Of a DNA stretch of 40,876 nt, positions 34,178 through 40,876 are shown in pieces; the stretch's first letter is position 1, and every line of letters starts with the position of its first letter. This DNA comes from AC-32 sp049644305 (GTDB lineage Bacteria > Actinomycetota > Thermoleophilia > Gaiellales > Gaiellaceae). The stretch lies in contig JBARRQ010000061.1 in the NCBI GenBank assembly GCA_049644305.1, forward strand, positions 1 to 40,876, read 5' to 3'. A program made the position numbers and the translations under genes. Under the pieces are notes generated by a model, which searched no databases, was not told the origin of the DNA, and saw nothing but the letters and a program-made list of their open reading frames with translations.

Positions 34178-34348
34178 TGGCTCGTTATAGCCAGCTGCTT
34201 GTTCAGGACCGGTTACGGCGTATTAAGGCCCCGTTAAGGCCGTCGGCGAGGGACCGCGTCCGCCCGGCCGCCTCGGCGGTTCCCGGCCGGCTGATCCAAC
34301 CGAACGAGCGATTTCCCGGGGCTCCCGGAGCTGCCGATACCCGCTTCG

Positions 34349-35686
34349 ATGGCGTCTCCCGTGTATCGCGGAGCGTTCGGCAAGCCGCAGGCCGAGCGGC
34401 TCCTTTGGCGTGCCGGTTTCGGCCCTCGGCCCGGTGAGGCCGAGCGGCTCGCGAAGCTCGGGCTCGACGGCGCCGTCCACTCGCTGACCCATCCGGGCCG
34501 CGAGCAGCTCAGGGGGCCCAAGCCGCACGACGACAACGGCCACAGGCTCGCTCCGTACGACGCGTGGGGCCACGACCAGCTCTGGTGGCTCGATCGGATG
34601 GTGCGGACGAGCCGACCGCTCGTCGAGCGGATGACCCTCGTCTGGCACGACTGGTTCGCCACCTCGCGGGAGGGCGTCGACTCGGCCCGGCTGATGATCC
34701 GGCAGAACAACCTCTTCCGAAAGCACGGGCTCGGGTCGTTCGCCACGCTCCTCGGCGAGGTCACCCGCGACCCGGCGATGCTCATCTGGCTCTCCGGCAC
34801 CGACAACACGCGCGACGCGCCGAACGAGAACTACGCGCGCGAGCTGATGGAGCTGTTCACGCTCGGCGCGGACCGAGGTGCCTACACCGAGCGCGACGTA
34901 CGCCAGCAGGCGCGCGCCCTCACGGGCTGGCGCAACAGCTGGAGCGACACCCTCGGGCCCGTCCGCTTCCGCTACGACCCGAGCCGGCACGACACGGGCG
35001 TCAAGACGATCTTCGGCAAGCGCGGCCGCTTCGACTGGCGCGACTCCTGCCGCCTCTGCGTCCACCACCGTCTGCACCCGTCGTTCTTCGTCACGAAGCT
35101 CTGGAGCTACTTCGTCCCCGTGCCGCCGTCACGGGGGACGAAGCAGGCGCTCGAGCGGCTCTACGCCGAGCGTGACTACGAGATCCGGCCCGTCGTCGAG
35201 GCCGTCCTGCGCCACCCGGCGCTCTACGAAGGCCCGCGGATGGTGAAGTCTCCGGCCGTCTACGTGGCCGGGCTGCTGCGCGCGCTCGAGCGCGGGATCG
35301 ACACCGAGTCCTGGACCTGGCTGATGAGCCTCGCCGGGCAGCAGCTCTTCTACCCGCCGAACGTTTCGGGCTGGGACGACACGCGCTGGCTCGACACCGC
35401 CACCTATCGGGCCCGCTGGATGATCGCGGGTGAGGCGATCAGGCCGCACGTCCTGAAGAGCGACAAGGCGAAGCTCCCGGACGATGCCTCGAAGCTGCTC
35501 CGCCGAGCCCACGGATTCCTCGGCGAGCCTGCCGTAACTGCGCGGACCCATGCCGAGCTGCGGCGCTTCGCCCGCCGGGCGCTCGGCGACGCGAATGCGC
35601 GCTGGAAGAAGGACCAGTACCCGGGCCTGATCGAGAACGCGCTCCGGCAGCTGCTCGCCACGTCCCCCGACCTCCAGACCTGCTGA
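34349..35686 (+). CDS. DUF1800 family protein
   Basis: 445 residues. Family hallmarks are visible: LLWRAGFGPRPGEAERLAKL at the start, VWHDWFATSREGVDSARLMI, NENYARELMELFTLG near residue 170, and ARALTGWR after it. A later LFYPPNVSGWDD segment is also typical. DUF1800 genes usually travel with DUF1501 genes, as here; their biochemical role is not established and an extracytoplasmic location is often assumed. This copy has no obvious signal peptide. Its TGA overlaps the ATG of the DUF1501 gene (TGATG). Confidence 0.9.
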   Translation: MASPVYRGAFGKPQAERLLWRAGFGPRPGEAERLAKLGLDGAVHSLTHPGREQLRGPKPHDDNGHRLAPYDAWGHDQLWWLDRMVRTSRPLVERMTLVWHDWFATSREGVDSARLMIRQNNLFRKHGLGSFATLLGEVTRDPAMLIWLSGTDNTRDAPNENYARELMELFTLGADRGAYTERDVRQQARALTGWRNSWSDTLGPVRFRYDPSRHDTGVKTIFGKRGRFDWRDSCRLCVHHRLHPSFFVTKLWSYFVPVPPSRGTKQALERLYAERDYEIRPVVEAVLRHPALYEGPRMVKSPAVYVAGLLRALERGIDTESWTWLMSLAGQQLFYPPNVSGWDDTRWLDTATYRARWMIAGEAIRPHVLKSDKAKLPDDASKLLRRAHGFLGEPAVTARTHAELRRFARRALGDANARWKKDQYPGLIENALRQLLATSPDLQTC

Positions 35687-37059
35687 TGGCCCGCTGCCAC
35701 CATTGCGACGAGTTTTCGCGTGCCGCCTTCGTCCGTAGAAGCGCGGCCGAAGCCGGCCGCGGGTTGCCCGCGATTGACCCCGGGATGCCGTTGCCCGCCG
35801 GGACGGGCCTCGACCGGCGGTCGTTCATCACGCGCACCTTCGGGCTCGCGCTCTCCGTCTACGGGGCAGGCAAGCTGGGTCTCTTCGAGGAAGGGATCGC
35901 ACGGGCGGCTTCCGGCCCTGCGCAGCCTGTTCTCGTCTCGGTCTTCCTCCCCGGCGGCGCCGACGCGCTCTCCGTGCTGTACCCGGCGCTCGACCCGGCG
36001 TACGCCAAGCTTCGCCCGAAGCTCGCGCTCGATCCGGCGGCAGGGCCCGAGTTCTCCGAGGACACGCGCCTTCACTGGCACCCCTCGCTCCAGCCGCTGG
36101 CCTCGCTTCACGGCGAGGGCAAGGTCTCGGTGTTGCCCGCCGTCGGGTACACGCATCCCGACCAGTCGCACTTCACCTCCCGCCACTTCTGGGAGGTCGG
36201 CGCCACCGATGCGCGCCTGGCGAGCGGCTGGATGGGCCGCTACCTGGATCACGCCGGGAGCCGCGACAACCCACTGCAGGGGCTCTCGCTCGACTACCAG
36301 CTGCAGCCGGCACTCGCCTCCACGAAGGTGCCGGTCGCCTCGCTGGCGGCGCCCGACGAGTACACCTTCTGGGCCCCTGGGGTCTGGGGCGAGGTCGAGG
36401 GGCGGATGCTGGAGACGCTGGCGCCCCTCGGCGCCTCCCGGTCGGACCCGTTCCTGAACCAGGCTGCGAATGCGGCGGCCCAGTCCGACCGGCTGCGCCG
36501 GCAGCTCGCTCCGTTCGCCGCCGCAAGCAACAACGGCTTCGGCAGTCCCGTCCCGTATCCCCAGGTCGACGACTCGTTCCCACGCCAGCTTGCCGGCCTC
36601 GCGGCGATGCTCGCAGCGAACCTTCCGCTCCGCTGCGTCGCGATCACCGCGCCCGGTGAGTACGACACGCACTCCGACCAGCCGAAGGCGCTCGCCGACG
36701 GGCTGGACTTGACCGCCCGCACCCTGCTCGCCTTCCAGCGCGACCTCGAGGCCCGCGGGCTCGCCGACCGCGTGCTGATGCTCGTCTGGTCCGAGTTCGG
36801 CCGCCGCGCTGAGGAGAACGGCAGCAGCGGCACCGACCACGGCGCAGCGGGGACCGGGTTCCTGATCGGGACACGAGCCCGCGGCCAGATGATCGGCGAG
36901 TTCCCAGGCGTGACGAACCTCGATGACGAAGGCAACCTTCGCGCGACCTCCGACTTCCGCGCCGTCTACTGCTCGCTCCTGGAGCAGTGGCTCGCAGAAG
37001 ACGCGGCGGCAGTCATCCCCGGCGCCTCCTCGTTCGGGCGAATCCCGCTGCTCAAGTGA
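35686..37059 (+). CDS. DUF1501 family protein with Tat-like signal
   Basis: 457 residues. A twin-arginine-like segment (LDRRSFITRTFGLALSVYG, near residues 42-60) is preceded by a 40-residue N-terminal extension with CHHC at residues 4-7. The body has SVFLPGGADALSVLYP, GYTHPDQSHFTSRHFWEVGA, PGEYDTHSDQP and VWSEFGRRAEENGSSGTDHG, all typical of DUF1501 and reminiscent of the sulfatase/phosphatase-like fold of that group. The CHHC plus following sequence before the Tat motif is unusual. It is coupled on both sides, to DUF1800 and to the cupredoxin gene. Confidence 0.9.
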   Translation: MARCHHCDEFSRAAFVRRSAAEAGRGLPAIDPGMPLPAGTGLDRRSFITRTFGLALSVYGAGKLGLFEEGIARAASGPAQPVLVSVFLPGGADALSVLYPALDPAYAKLRPKLALDPAAGPEFSEDTRLHWHPSLQPLASLHGEGKVSVLPAVGYTHPDQSHFTSRHFWEVGATDARLASGWMGRYLDHAGSRDNPLQGLSLDYQLQPALASTKVPVASLAAPDEYTFWAPGVWGEVEGRMLETLAPLGASRSDPFLNQAANAAAQSDRLRRQLAPFAAASNNGFGSPVPYPQVDDSFPRQLAGLAAMLAANLPLRCVAITAPGEYDTHSDQPKALADGLDLTARTLLAFQRDLEARGLADRVLMLVWSEFGRRAEENGSSGTDHGAAGTGFLIGTRARGQMIGEFPGVTNLDDEGNLRATSDFRAVYCSLLEQWLAEDAAAVIPGASSFGRIPLLK

Positions 37060-37406
37060 TCAAGGCGCTTGCTCTTGCCGCCTTCGGCGCCGCGGCGCTC
37101 GCGTGGCAGCACACGCCTGCTCCGGCGCGGCTCGGCGTCTCGGCCAAGGAGTACCACCTCGTCCTGTCGCGCGCCTCGGTGAAGGCAGGCCAAGTCGTGA
37201 TCGAGCTGGACAACACAGGCGAGGACGTCCATGACCTGCTTCTGCGGCGCATCGGCGGCACCAAGACCTACTCACTTCCGACGACGACGCCCGGCGAGCG
37301 CGTGCAGCTGCAGGCCTTCCTGCGCCCGGGCCGCTACCGCCTCTGGTGCTCGATCGCCGACCATGCGCAGCTGGGGATGCGGGCCGTGTTGCGCGTCCGG
37401 CGCTGA
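37056..37406 (+). CDS. Small exported cupredoxin (plastocyanin-like)
   Basis: 116 residues. An N-terminal hydrophobic stretch (IKALALAAFGAAALAW) is a signal peptide. The type 1 copper ligands are all present: H59 (GEDVHDLLL), C98, H103 and M108 (WCSIADHAQLGM), with the canonical C-x4-H-x4-M spacing. It should carry one electron via copper outside the membrane. GTG 37056 overlaps the DUF1501 stop (GTGA). A copper protein coupled to DUF1800/DUF1501 suggests these may serve an extracytoplasmic redox reaction (inference). Confidence 0.9.
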   Translation: MIKALALAAFGAAALAWQHTPAPARLGVSAKEYHLVLSRASVKAGQVVIELDNTGEDVHDLLLRRIGGTKTYSLPTTTPGERVQLQAFLRPGRYRLWCSIADHAQLGMRAVLRVRR

Positions 37407-37432
37407 GACCACAGCGGCGCTACGATCGGCGG

Positions 37433-37720
37433 GTGGAGCGAGCCGTGCACGACCGCGGATTGTGGCCGAGCGATGCGCCGATCGACCGCAGCGAGCACGA
37501 GCTCTCCGACTGGGAGCTGCTGACGGATGCGCTCGTGGGCGTCCTTGGCCGTCACGGCGTGATGAATGTCGACGAGCTGCGGCGGGGCATCGAGAGCATG
37601 CCGCCAGACGAGTACGAGCGCGCGTCGTACTACGAGCGCTGGCTCTACTCGGTCGAGGCCATCCTCACGGAGAAGGGCGTGCTCGCTCCCGGCGAGCTTG
37701 ACGCACGGCTCGCCAGGTGA
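37433..37720 (+). CDS. Nitrile hydratase beta subunit, N-terminal half (or accessory-like) as a separate gene
   Basis: 95 residues from GTG 37433. The segment PPDEYERASYYERWLYSVEA then ILTEKGVLAPGELDARLA matches the N-terminal domain of nitrile hydratase beta subunits (xYYxRW...LLxEKGVxxxxEL). Nitrile hydratase activators share this fold, so it could be either. It is followed, with a TGATG overlap, by a second gene carrying the C-terminal beta domain and then by the alpha-type subunit. The order N-half, C-half, alpha matches thiocyanate hydrolase genes. Confidence 0.8.
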   Translation: MERAVHDRGLWPSDAPIDRSEHELSDWELLTDALVGVLGRHGVMNVDELRRGIESMPPDEYERASYYERWLYSVEAILTEKGVLAPGELDARLAR

Positions 37721-37998
37721 TGTTTCGCGCCGGCCAGCGAGTGCGTGTCGCGGCCCGGCCGCACGAGGGTCACCACCGCACCCCCGGCTATGTGAAGGGC
37801 AAGACCGGCCGCGTCGAGCGTGTCCATGCCTCATTCGCGAACCCGGAGACGCGGGCCTACGGCAAGGATGGGCTCCCGAAGCAGCAGCTCTACTCGATCG
37901 GCCTGGCGCAGCACGACGTCTGGCCCGACGCCCGCGGCGGGCCTGACGATCGGATCTACGTCGACATCTATGAGCACTGGCTGGAGCAAGCGGAATGA
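37720..37998 (+). CDS. Nitrile hydratase beta subunit, C-terminal SH3-like half as a separate gene
   Basis: 92 residues. FRAGQRVRVAARPHEGHHRTPGYV and KGKTGRVERVHASFANPETR match the C-terminal barrel of nitrile hydratase beta (RVR...GHTRxPxYxRGKxGxV), and KQQLYSIGLAQHDVWPDARG with IYVDIYEHWLE complete the domain. This half contacts the metal-binding loop of the alpha subunit in known structures. It overlaps its neighbours by 1 and 4 bases (TGATG, ATGA), so all three subunits are made from one mRNA in equal amounts. Confidence 0.88.
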   Translation: MFRAGQRVRVAARPHEGHHRTPGYVKGKTGRVERVHASFANPETRAYGKDGLPKQQLYSIGLAQHDVWPDARGGPDDRIYVDIYEHWLEQAE

Positions 37999-38630
37999 GC
38001 GAGCACGACCACGACCACCCGCACGCGCCGATCACAAACGGAGACGAGCCGCCAGCGGCGGCGCGTGCTCGGGCGCTGGAGGAGCTCCTCGTCGAGAAAG
38101 ACGTGATCAGCCGCGAGGACGTGCGCAAGGGAGTCGACTGGCTCGTGTCTCGCTCGCCTGCGGACGGCGCGCGCCTCGTCGCACGCGCCTGGGTCGATGC
38201 GGCCTTCAAGCAGCGCCTGCTCGAGGACGCACGCGCCGCGGCGCTCGAGCTCGGGCTCGACCCGGGGCCGTCGCCGGTCGTCCTCGCCGTCGAGAACACG
38301 GAAAGCGTCCACCACATGGTCGTCTGCACGCTCTGCTCCTGCTACCCACGCGCGCTGCTCGGTCCGACGCCGGACTGGTACAAGAGCCTCCCCTACCGCT
38401 CGCGCGCCGTGTCCGACCCGCGCGGGGTGCTCACTGAGTTCGGGGTCGGGCTCGACCAGAGCGTCGAGCTGCGCGTGCTCGATTCGACCGCAGACATCCG
38501 TTACCTCGTGATCCCGCGCCGCCCGGCCGGCAGCGAAGGGCTGACCGAGGAGGAGCTGGCCGCGCTGGTGACGCGGGACTCGATGATCGGCGTCGCCCAG
38601 CCGGCTGCACAGACTCCGGCACGCGCCTAG
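37995..38630 (+). CDS. Nitrile hydratase/thiocyanate hydrolase-type alpha (metal) subunit, cobalt type
   Basis: 211 residues. The metal-binding claw is VCTLCSCYPRALLG at residues 110-123, with C111, C114 and C116. Thr in CTLCSC marks the cobalt type (iron enzymes have Ser). In this family C114 and C116 are oxidised to sulfinate and sulfenate. PDWYKSLPYRSRAVSDPRGV after the loop is also typical. A His-rich tail at the N-terminus (SEHDHDHPHAP) may help metal loading. It hydrates nitriles to amides or, if a thiocyanate hydrolase, converts thiocyanate to carbonyl sulfide and ammonia. No amidase gene is nearby. Confidence 0.92.
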   Translation: MSEHDHDHPHAPITNGDEPPAAARARALEELLVEKDVISREDVRKGVDWLVSRSPADGARLVARAWVDAAFKQRLLEDARAAALELGLDPGPSPVVLAVENTESVHHMVVCTLCSCYPRALLGPTPDWYKSLPYRSRAVSDPRGVLTEFGVGLDQSVELRVLDSTADIRYLVIPRRPAGSEGLTEEELAALVTRDSMIGVAQPAAQTPARA

Positions 38631-38662
38631 CGCCGACCACTGGCACCGACCGGCTAGGCTGG

Positions 38663-38741
38663 CCGCTCCGGGGTGCCGCCGCAGAGCGGCTGAGATCAGA
38701 CCCGACGAACCTGATCCGGGTAATGCCGGCGGAGGGAGCGG
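38663..38741 (+). promoter_or_regulatory. TPP (THI-box) riboswitch
   Basis: The conserved core is present: GGGGTGCC, then GGCTGAGATCAGACCC, then GAACCTGATCCGGGTAATGC and GCGGAGGG. The closing stem P1 pairs CCGCTCC (38663-38669) with GGAGCGG (38735-38741), ending at the base before the ATG at 38742. The GGAGG ribosome site (38731-38735) sits at the base of that stem, so ligand binding should hide it and repress translation. This is a translational type switch. Confidence 0.93.
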
Positions 38742-40115
38742 ATGGAAGAGCGAACGCCCAGCTGGGGAATCACGCCGGTGCCGAAGCGGCTGCAGGTGCT
38801 CGGGCTCTTCGACACGACGCTCCTCTGGGGCAACCTCTCGGTCAGCCTGCTGGTGATCGTCGCCGCGGCCGGTCTGGTGCCGATGCTCTCGTTCAAGCAG
38901 GCGCTGCTGGCGATCCTGATCGGGGCCGTCGCGGGCAACATCCTGTTGGGGCTCGCGGGAGCGATCGGTGCGGACGCGCGCGTTCCCGGGATGGTGCTGC
39001 TACGGGCACCACTCGGGCGGCGCGGCTCGTATGCGCCGACGCTCCTCAACGTCGCGCAGAACCTCGGCTGGTCGACGTTCGAGCTGATCATCATCTCGAC
39101 GGCGGCCGCGGCTCTCTCGCAGCGGGTGTTCGGCTTCGAGGCGCGCTGGCTCTGGGCGCTCGTGTTCGGCGCCGTCTCCGTGGCGCTCGGCCTGCTGGGC
39201 CCGATCGGGTTCGTGCGCCGCTACCTCCGCAAGTTCGCGGCCTGGGCCGTGGCGGCTTCGATCGTCTACCTCACGTGGTGGGCACTCGACAAGGCGAGCT
39301 TCCACCATCTCTGGCATACGCGCGGGACCGGCGGCGTCTCGCTCGGCCAGGGGATCGACCTCGTGATCGGGAACATCATTTCCTGGACCCCGCTCGCCGC
39401 CGACTACACGCGTTTCTCGCGCGACCGGCGAACCGGCTTCTTCGGTGCCGGCGTCGGGTACTTCGTCCCGACGCTCTGGTGCTTCGGGCTCGGCGCCGTG
39501 CTTGTGCTCGAGCGCAATCTCAGCCAGCCGGCACAGATTCCGGCGGCGGTCGCAAGCGGGAGCGCGCTCGCGGTCGTCGCGCTGCTGATGCTGACCGTGG
39601 ACGAGAGCGACGAGGCCTTCGCCGACATCTACTCGACCGCCGTCTCGATCCAGAACGTCTTTCCGTGGCTCTCGCAGCGGCTGCTGATCGTCCTGGTCGG
39701 CGCCGCCGCGACCGGAGGAGCGATTGCCGTCGACCTCGGGAACTACCTCACATTCCTCTATCTGCTGGGGTCGGTCTTCGTGCCCCTGTTCGCGGTGTTG
39801 CTCGCGGACTGGCTGACCCGCGGCGCGCACTACGAGCCGGCCGACGTGTTCGACGGGCCCACGGTCCGGCCGGAACTGCTGCTCGCGTGGTTCGCCGGGT
39901 TCGTCCTCTACCAGTGGCTCTCGCCCGTTGGCCCGCACTGGTGGACGGCGGCCGTGAACAACCTGCATCCGGGGCACGCGCGCTGGACGGCCTCGCTGCC
40001 GAGCTTCGCCGCCGCGTTCGGGCTTGCGCTTCTGGCTACCTGGATGCGGGCGCGGATAGATTCGCGGCGTGCCGCCGCTCGCCGTGATCGGGAACCTCTC
40101 GCTCGACCTCGTTGA
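38742..40115 (+). CDS. cytX: CytX-like NCS1 family transporter, probable HMP/thiamine-precursor uptake
   Basis: 457 residues with about 12 hydrophobic segments. The start PSWGITPVPKRLQVLGLFDT followed by LLWGNLSVSLLVI matches NCS1 nucleobase permeases, and GIDLVIGNIISWTPLAADYT contains the family's unwound substrate-site helix. CytX members lie under TPP riboswitches and are predicted to import hydroxymethylpyrimidine, the thiamine precursor. The riboswitch directly upstream supports this assignment. The last 47 bases overlap the kinase gene. Confidence 0.9.
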   Translation: MEERTPSWGITPVPKRLQVLGLFDTTLLWGNLSVSLLVIVAAAGLVPMLSFKQALLAILIGAVAGNILLGLAGAIGADARVPGMVLLRAPLGRRGSYAPTLLNVAQNLGWSTFELIIISTAAAALSQRVFGFEARWLWALVFGAVSVALGLLGPIGFVRRYLRKFAAWAVAASIVYLTWWALDKASFHHLWHTRGTGGVSLGQGIDLVIGNIISWTPLAADYTRFSRDRRTGFFGAGVGYFVPTLWCFGLGAVLVLERNLSQPAQIPAAVASGSALAVVALLMLTVDESDEAFADIYSTAVSIQNVFPWLSQRLLIVLVGAAATGGAIAVDLGNYLTFLYLLGSVFVPLFAVLLADWLTRGAHYEPADVFDGPTVRPELLLAWFAGFVLYQWLSPVGPHWWTAAVNNLHPGHARWTASLPSFAAAFGLALLATWMRARIDSRRAAARRDREPLARPR

Positions 40116-40869
40116 CGGCGGGCCACCCCGCATCGGGGGCGCTCCGTTCTGGGCTGCGCGGGCGTTGCGGGCGCTCCATGCACCGGCGCTGGTGGTGGCG
40201 AAATGCGCCGATTCCGACCGGAGCCTGCTCGCGCCGCCGCTCGTCTCGCTCGGCCTACCGGTCGTCTGGCGGCTGGGAGCCGTAACCGCCGCGTTCTCGT
40301 TCCACTACGACGGTGACCGGCGCGAGATGACGGTCGAGGCGATCGGCGACCCGTGGACGCCGGAGGACGTGCAAGGACTGGACGCAACGAGCTGGGTTCA
40401 TGTCGGCGCTCTCGCGCGCTCGGACTTTCCTGCCGAGACGCTGTCCGAGCTCGCGCGAGAACGACGCGTCTCGCTCGACGGACAGGGTCTCGTTCGCCCA
40501 GCGCGGACTGGGGCGCTGGAGCTTGACGCCGACTACGACCCGAACGTCCTTCCCCACGTCCACGTGCTCAAGCTCGCGGAGGAGGAGGCGCGGGCGCTCG
40601 TCGGCGAGCCCGACGAAGCGGCTCTCCGCTCGCTGGACGTGCCGGAGGTCCTCGTCACGCTGGGCTCCGGCGGCTCGCTCGTGCTCGCTGGACGCAGGCT
40701 GGCGCACGTAGCCGCCAGGCCGGTGAAGGGCCCGGTCGACGCGACCGGCTCGGGCGACGCATTCGCCGCCGCGTACCTCGTCGCGCGAGGCGCCGGCCAC
40801 GCGCCTGCAGCAGCTGCCCGCCAGGCGAGCTCACTCGTGGCGGGCCTCCTCGGCCGCCGGGGCCCGTGA
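40069..40869 (+). CDS. PfkB/ribokinase-family kinase
   Basis: 266 residues. The C-terminal signature VDATGSGDAFAAAYLVARGA places the catalytic base at D230. The N-terminal VIGNLSLDLVDGGPPRIGGA has the first PfkB glycine motif. The protein is short for the family (usually about 300), mostly in the lid region. Hydroxymethylpyrimidine kinases are structural relatives, and the gene shares a TPP-controlled message with a CytX-like transporter, so a role in phosphorylating the imported precursor is plausible but unproven. Start GTG 40069; GTG 40084 is an alternative. Confidence 0.85.
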   Translation: MPPLAVIGNLSLDLVDGGPPRIGGAPFWAARALRALHAPALVVAKCADSDRSLLAPPLVSLGLPVVWRLGAVTAAFSFHYDGDRREMTVEAIGDPWTPEDVQGLDATSWVHVGALARSDFPAETLSELARERRVSLDGQGLVRPARTGALELDADYDPNVLPHVHVLKLAEEEARALVGEPDEAALRSLDVPEVLVTLGSGGSLVLAGRRLAHVAARPVKGPVDATGSGDAFAAAYLVARGAGHAPAAAARQASSLVAGLLGRRGP

Positions 40870-40876
40870 GAGCGCT
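40866..40876 (+). CDS. Possible start of a further coupled gene (cut by the window edge)
   Basis: GTG at 40866 overlaps the TGA of the kinase gene (GTGA), the same coupling seen for many pairs here, and reads GTG AGA GCG before the window ends. Only three codons are visible, so nothing can be said about its product. Confidence 0.25.

Overview
The window is about 41 kb of high-GC DNA with dense, mostly translationally coupled genes and many GTG and TTG starts. The gene content suggests an actinobacterial chromosome: a SigR/RsrA-like ECF sigma and zinc anti-sigma pair, a LytR C-terminal-domain membrane protein, an M16 peptidase, a two-domain glutamine-dependent NAD synthetase, and paired DUF1800/DUF1501 genes. 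A deep-branching Thermoleophilia/Gaiellales-type actinobacterium fits best, but that is inference, because the window holds no rRNA or other phylogenetic marker. I found no tRNA, CRISPR array, transposase or phage gene.

Layout. 0-2.5 kb: an HTH-TPR regulator is followed 18 nt later by a 41-codon ORF for a short, signal-peptide-like product with a near-perfect ribosome binding site. Upstream of the regulator lie a 10-bp tandem operator-like repeat, a consensus divergent promoter, and a candidate structured RNA of about 175 nt that ends in a strong intrinsic terminator. Two tandem copies of a hairpin-rich element of about 185 bp follow. 2.5-6.6 kb: a DHA2-type drug exporter and its TetR regulator are divergent from an acyl-CoA synthetase across a palindromic operator. 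6.6-10.9 kb: PEBP protein, SDR, NAD synthetase, VOC protein, Mug glycosylase and a small unknown protein. 10.9-17.5 kb: a MacB/FtsX-type ABC exporter, a class V aminotransferase coupled to an NAD-dependent epimerase-like protein, and a SIS-domain protein. 17.5-22.3 kb: thioesterase and M16 peptidase, facing an M24 peptidase-acsA operon.

22.3-28.2 kb: amidohydrolase, a three-subunit molybdenum hydroxylase (2Fe-2S, molybdopterin, FAD with four extra Cys), a MobA/MocA-like nucleotidyltransferase and an HTH-TM-LytR_C protein, all rightward. 28.2-31.4 kb: two ECF sigma/anti-sigma pairs flank a YbdK-type carboxylate-amine ligase and an HMA metal-binding protein, all leftward. 31.4-34.2 kb: a flavin disulfide reductase and an HtrA-type protease converge on a strong hairpin terminator. 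34.3-37.4 kb: a coupled DUF1800-DUF1501-cupredoxin operon. 37.4-38.6 kb: a cobalt-type nitrile hydratase family enzyme whose beta subunit is split into two genes, as in thiocyanate hydrolase. 38.6-40.9 kb: a TPP riboswitch whose closing stem abuts the start codon of a CytX-like transporter, followed by a PfkB-family kinase.

The strongest candidate for an undescribed system is the left end. It has the RRNPP-like arrangement of a TPR receptor-regulator with an adjacent propeptide-sized ORF, apparently controlling a divergent small RNA. The split nitrile hydratase and the TPP-controlled transporter-kinase pair come next. All functional assignments come from reading translated motifs by eye; no database search was run.
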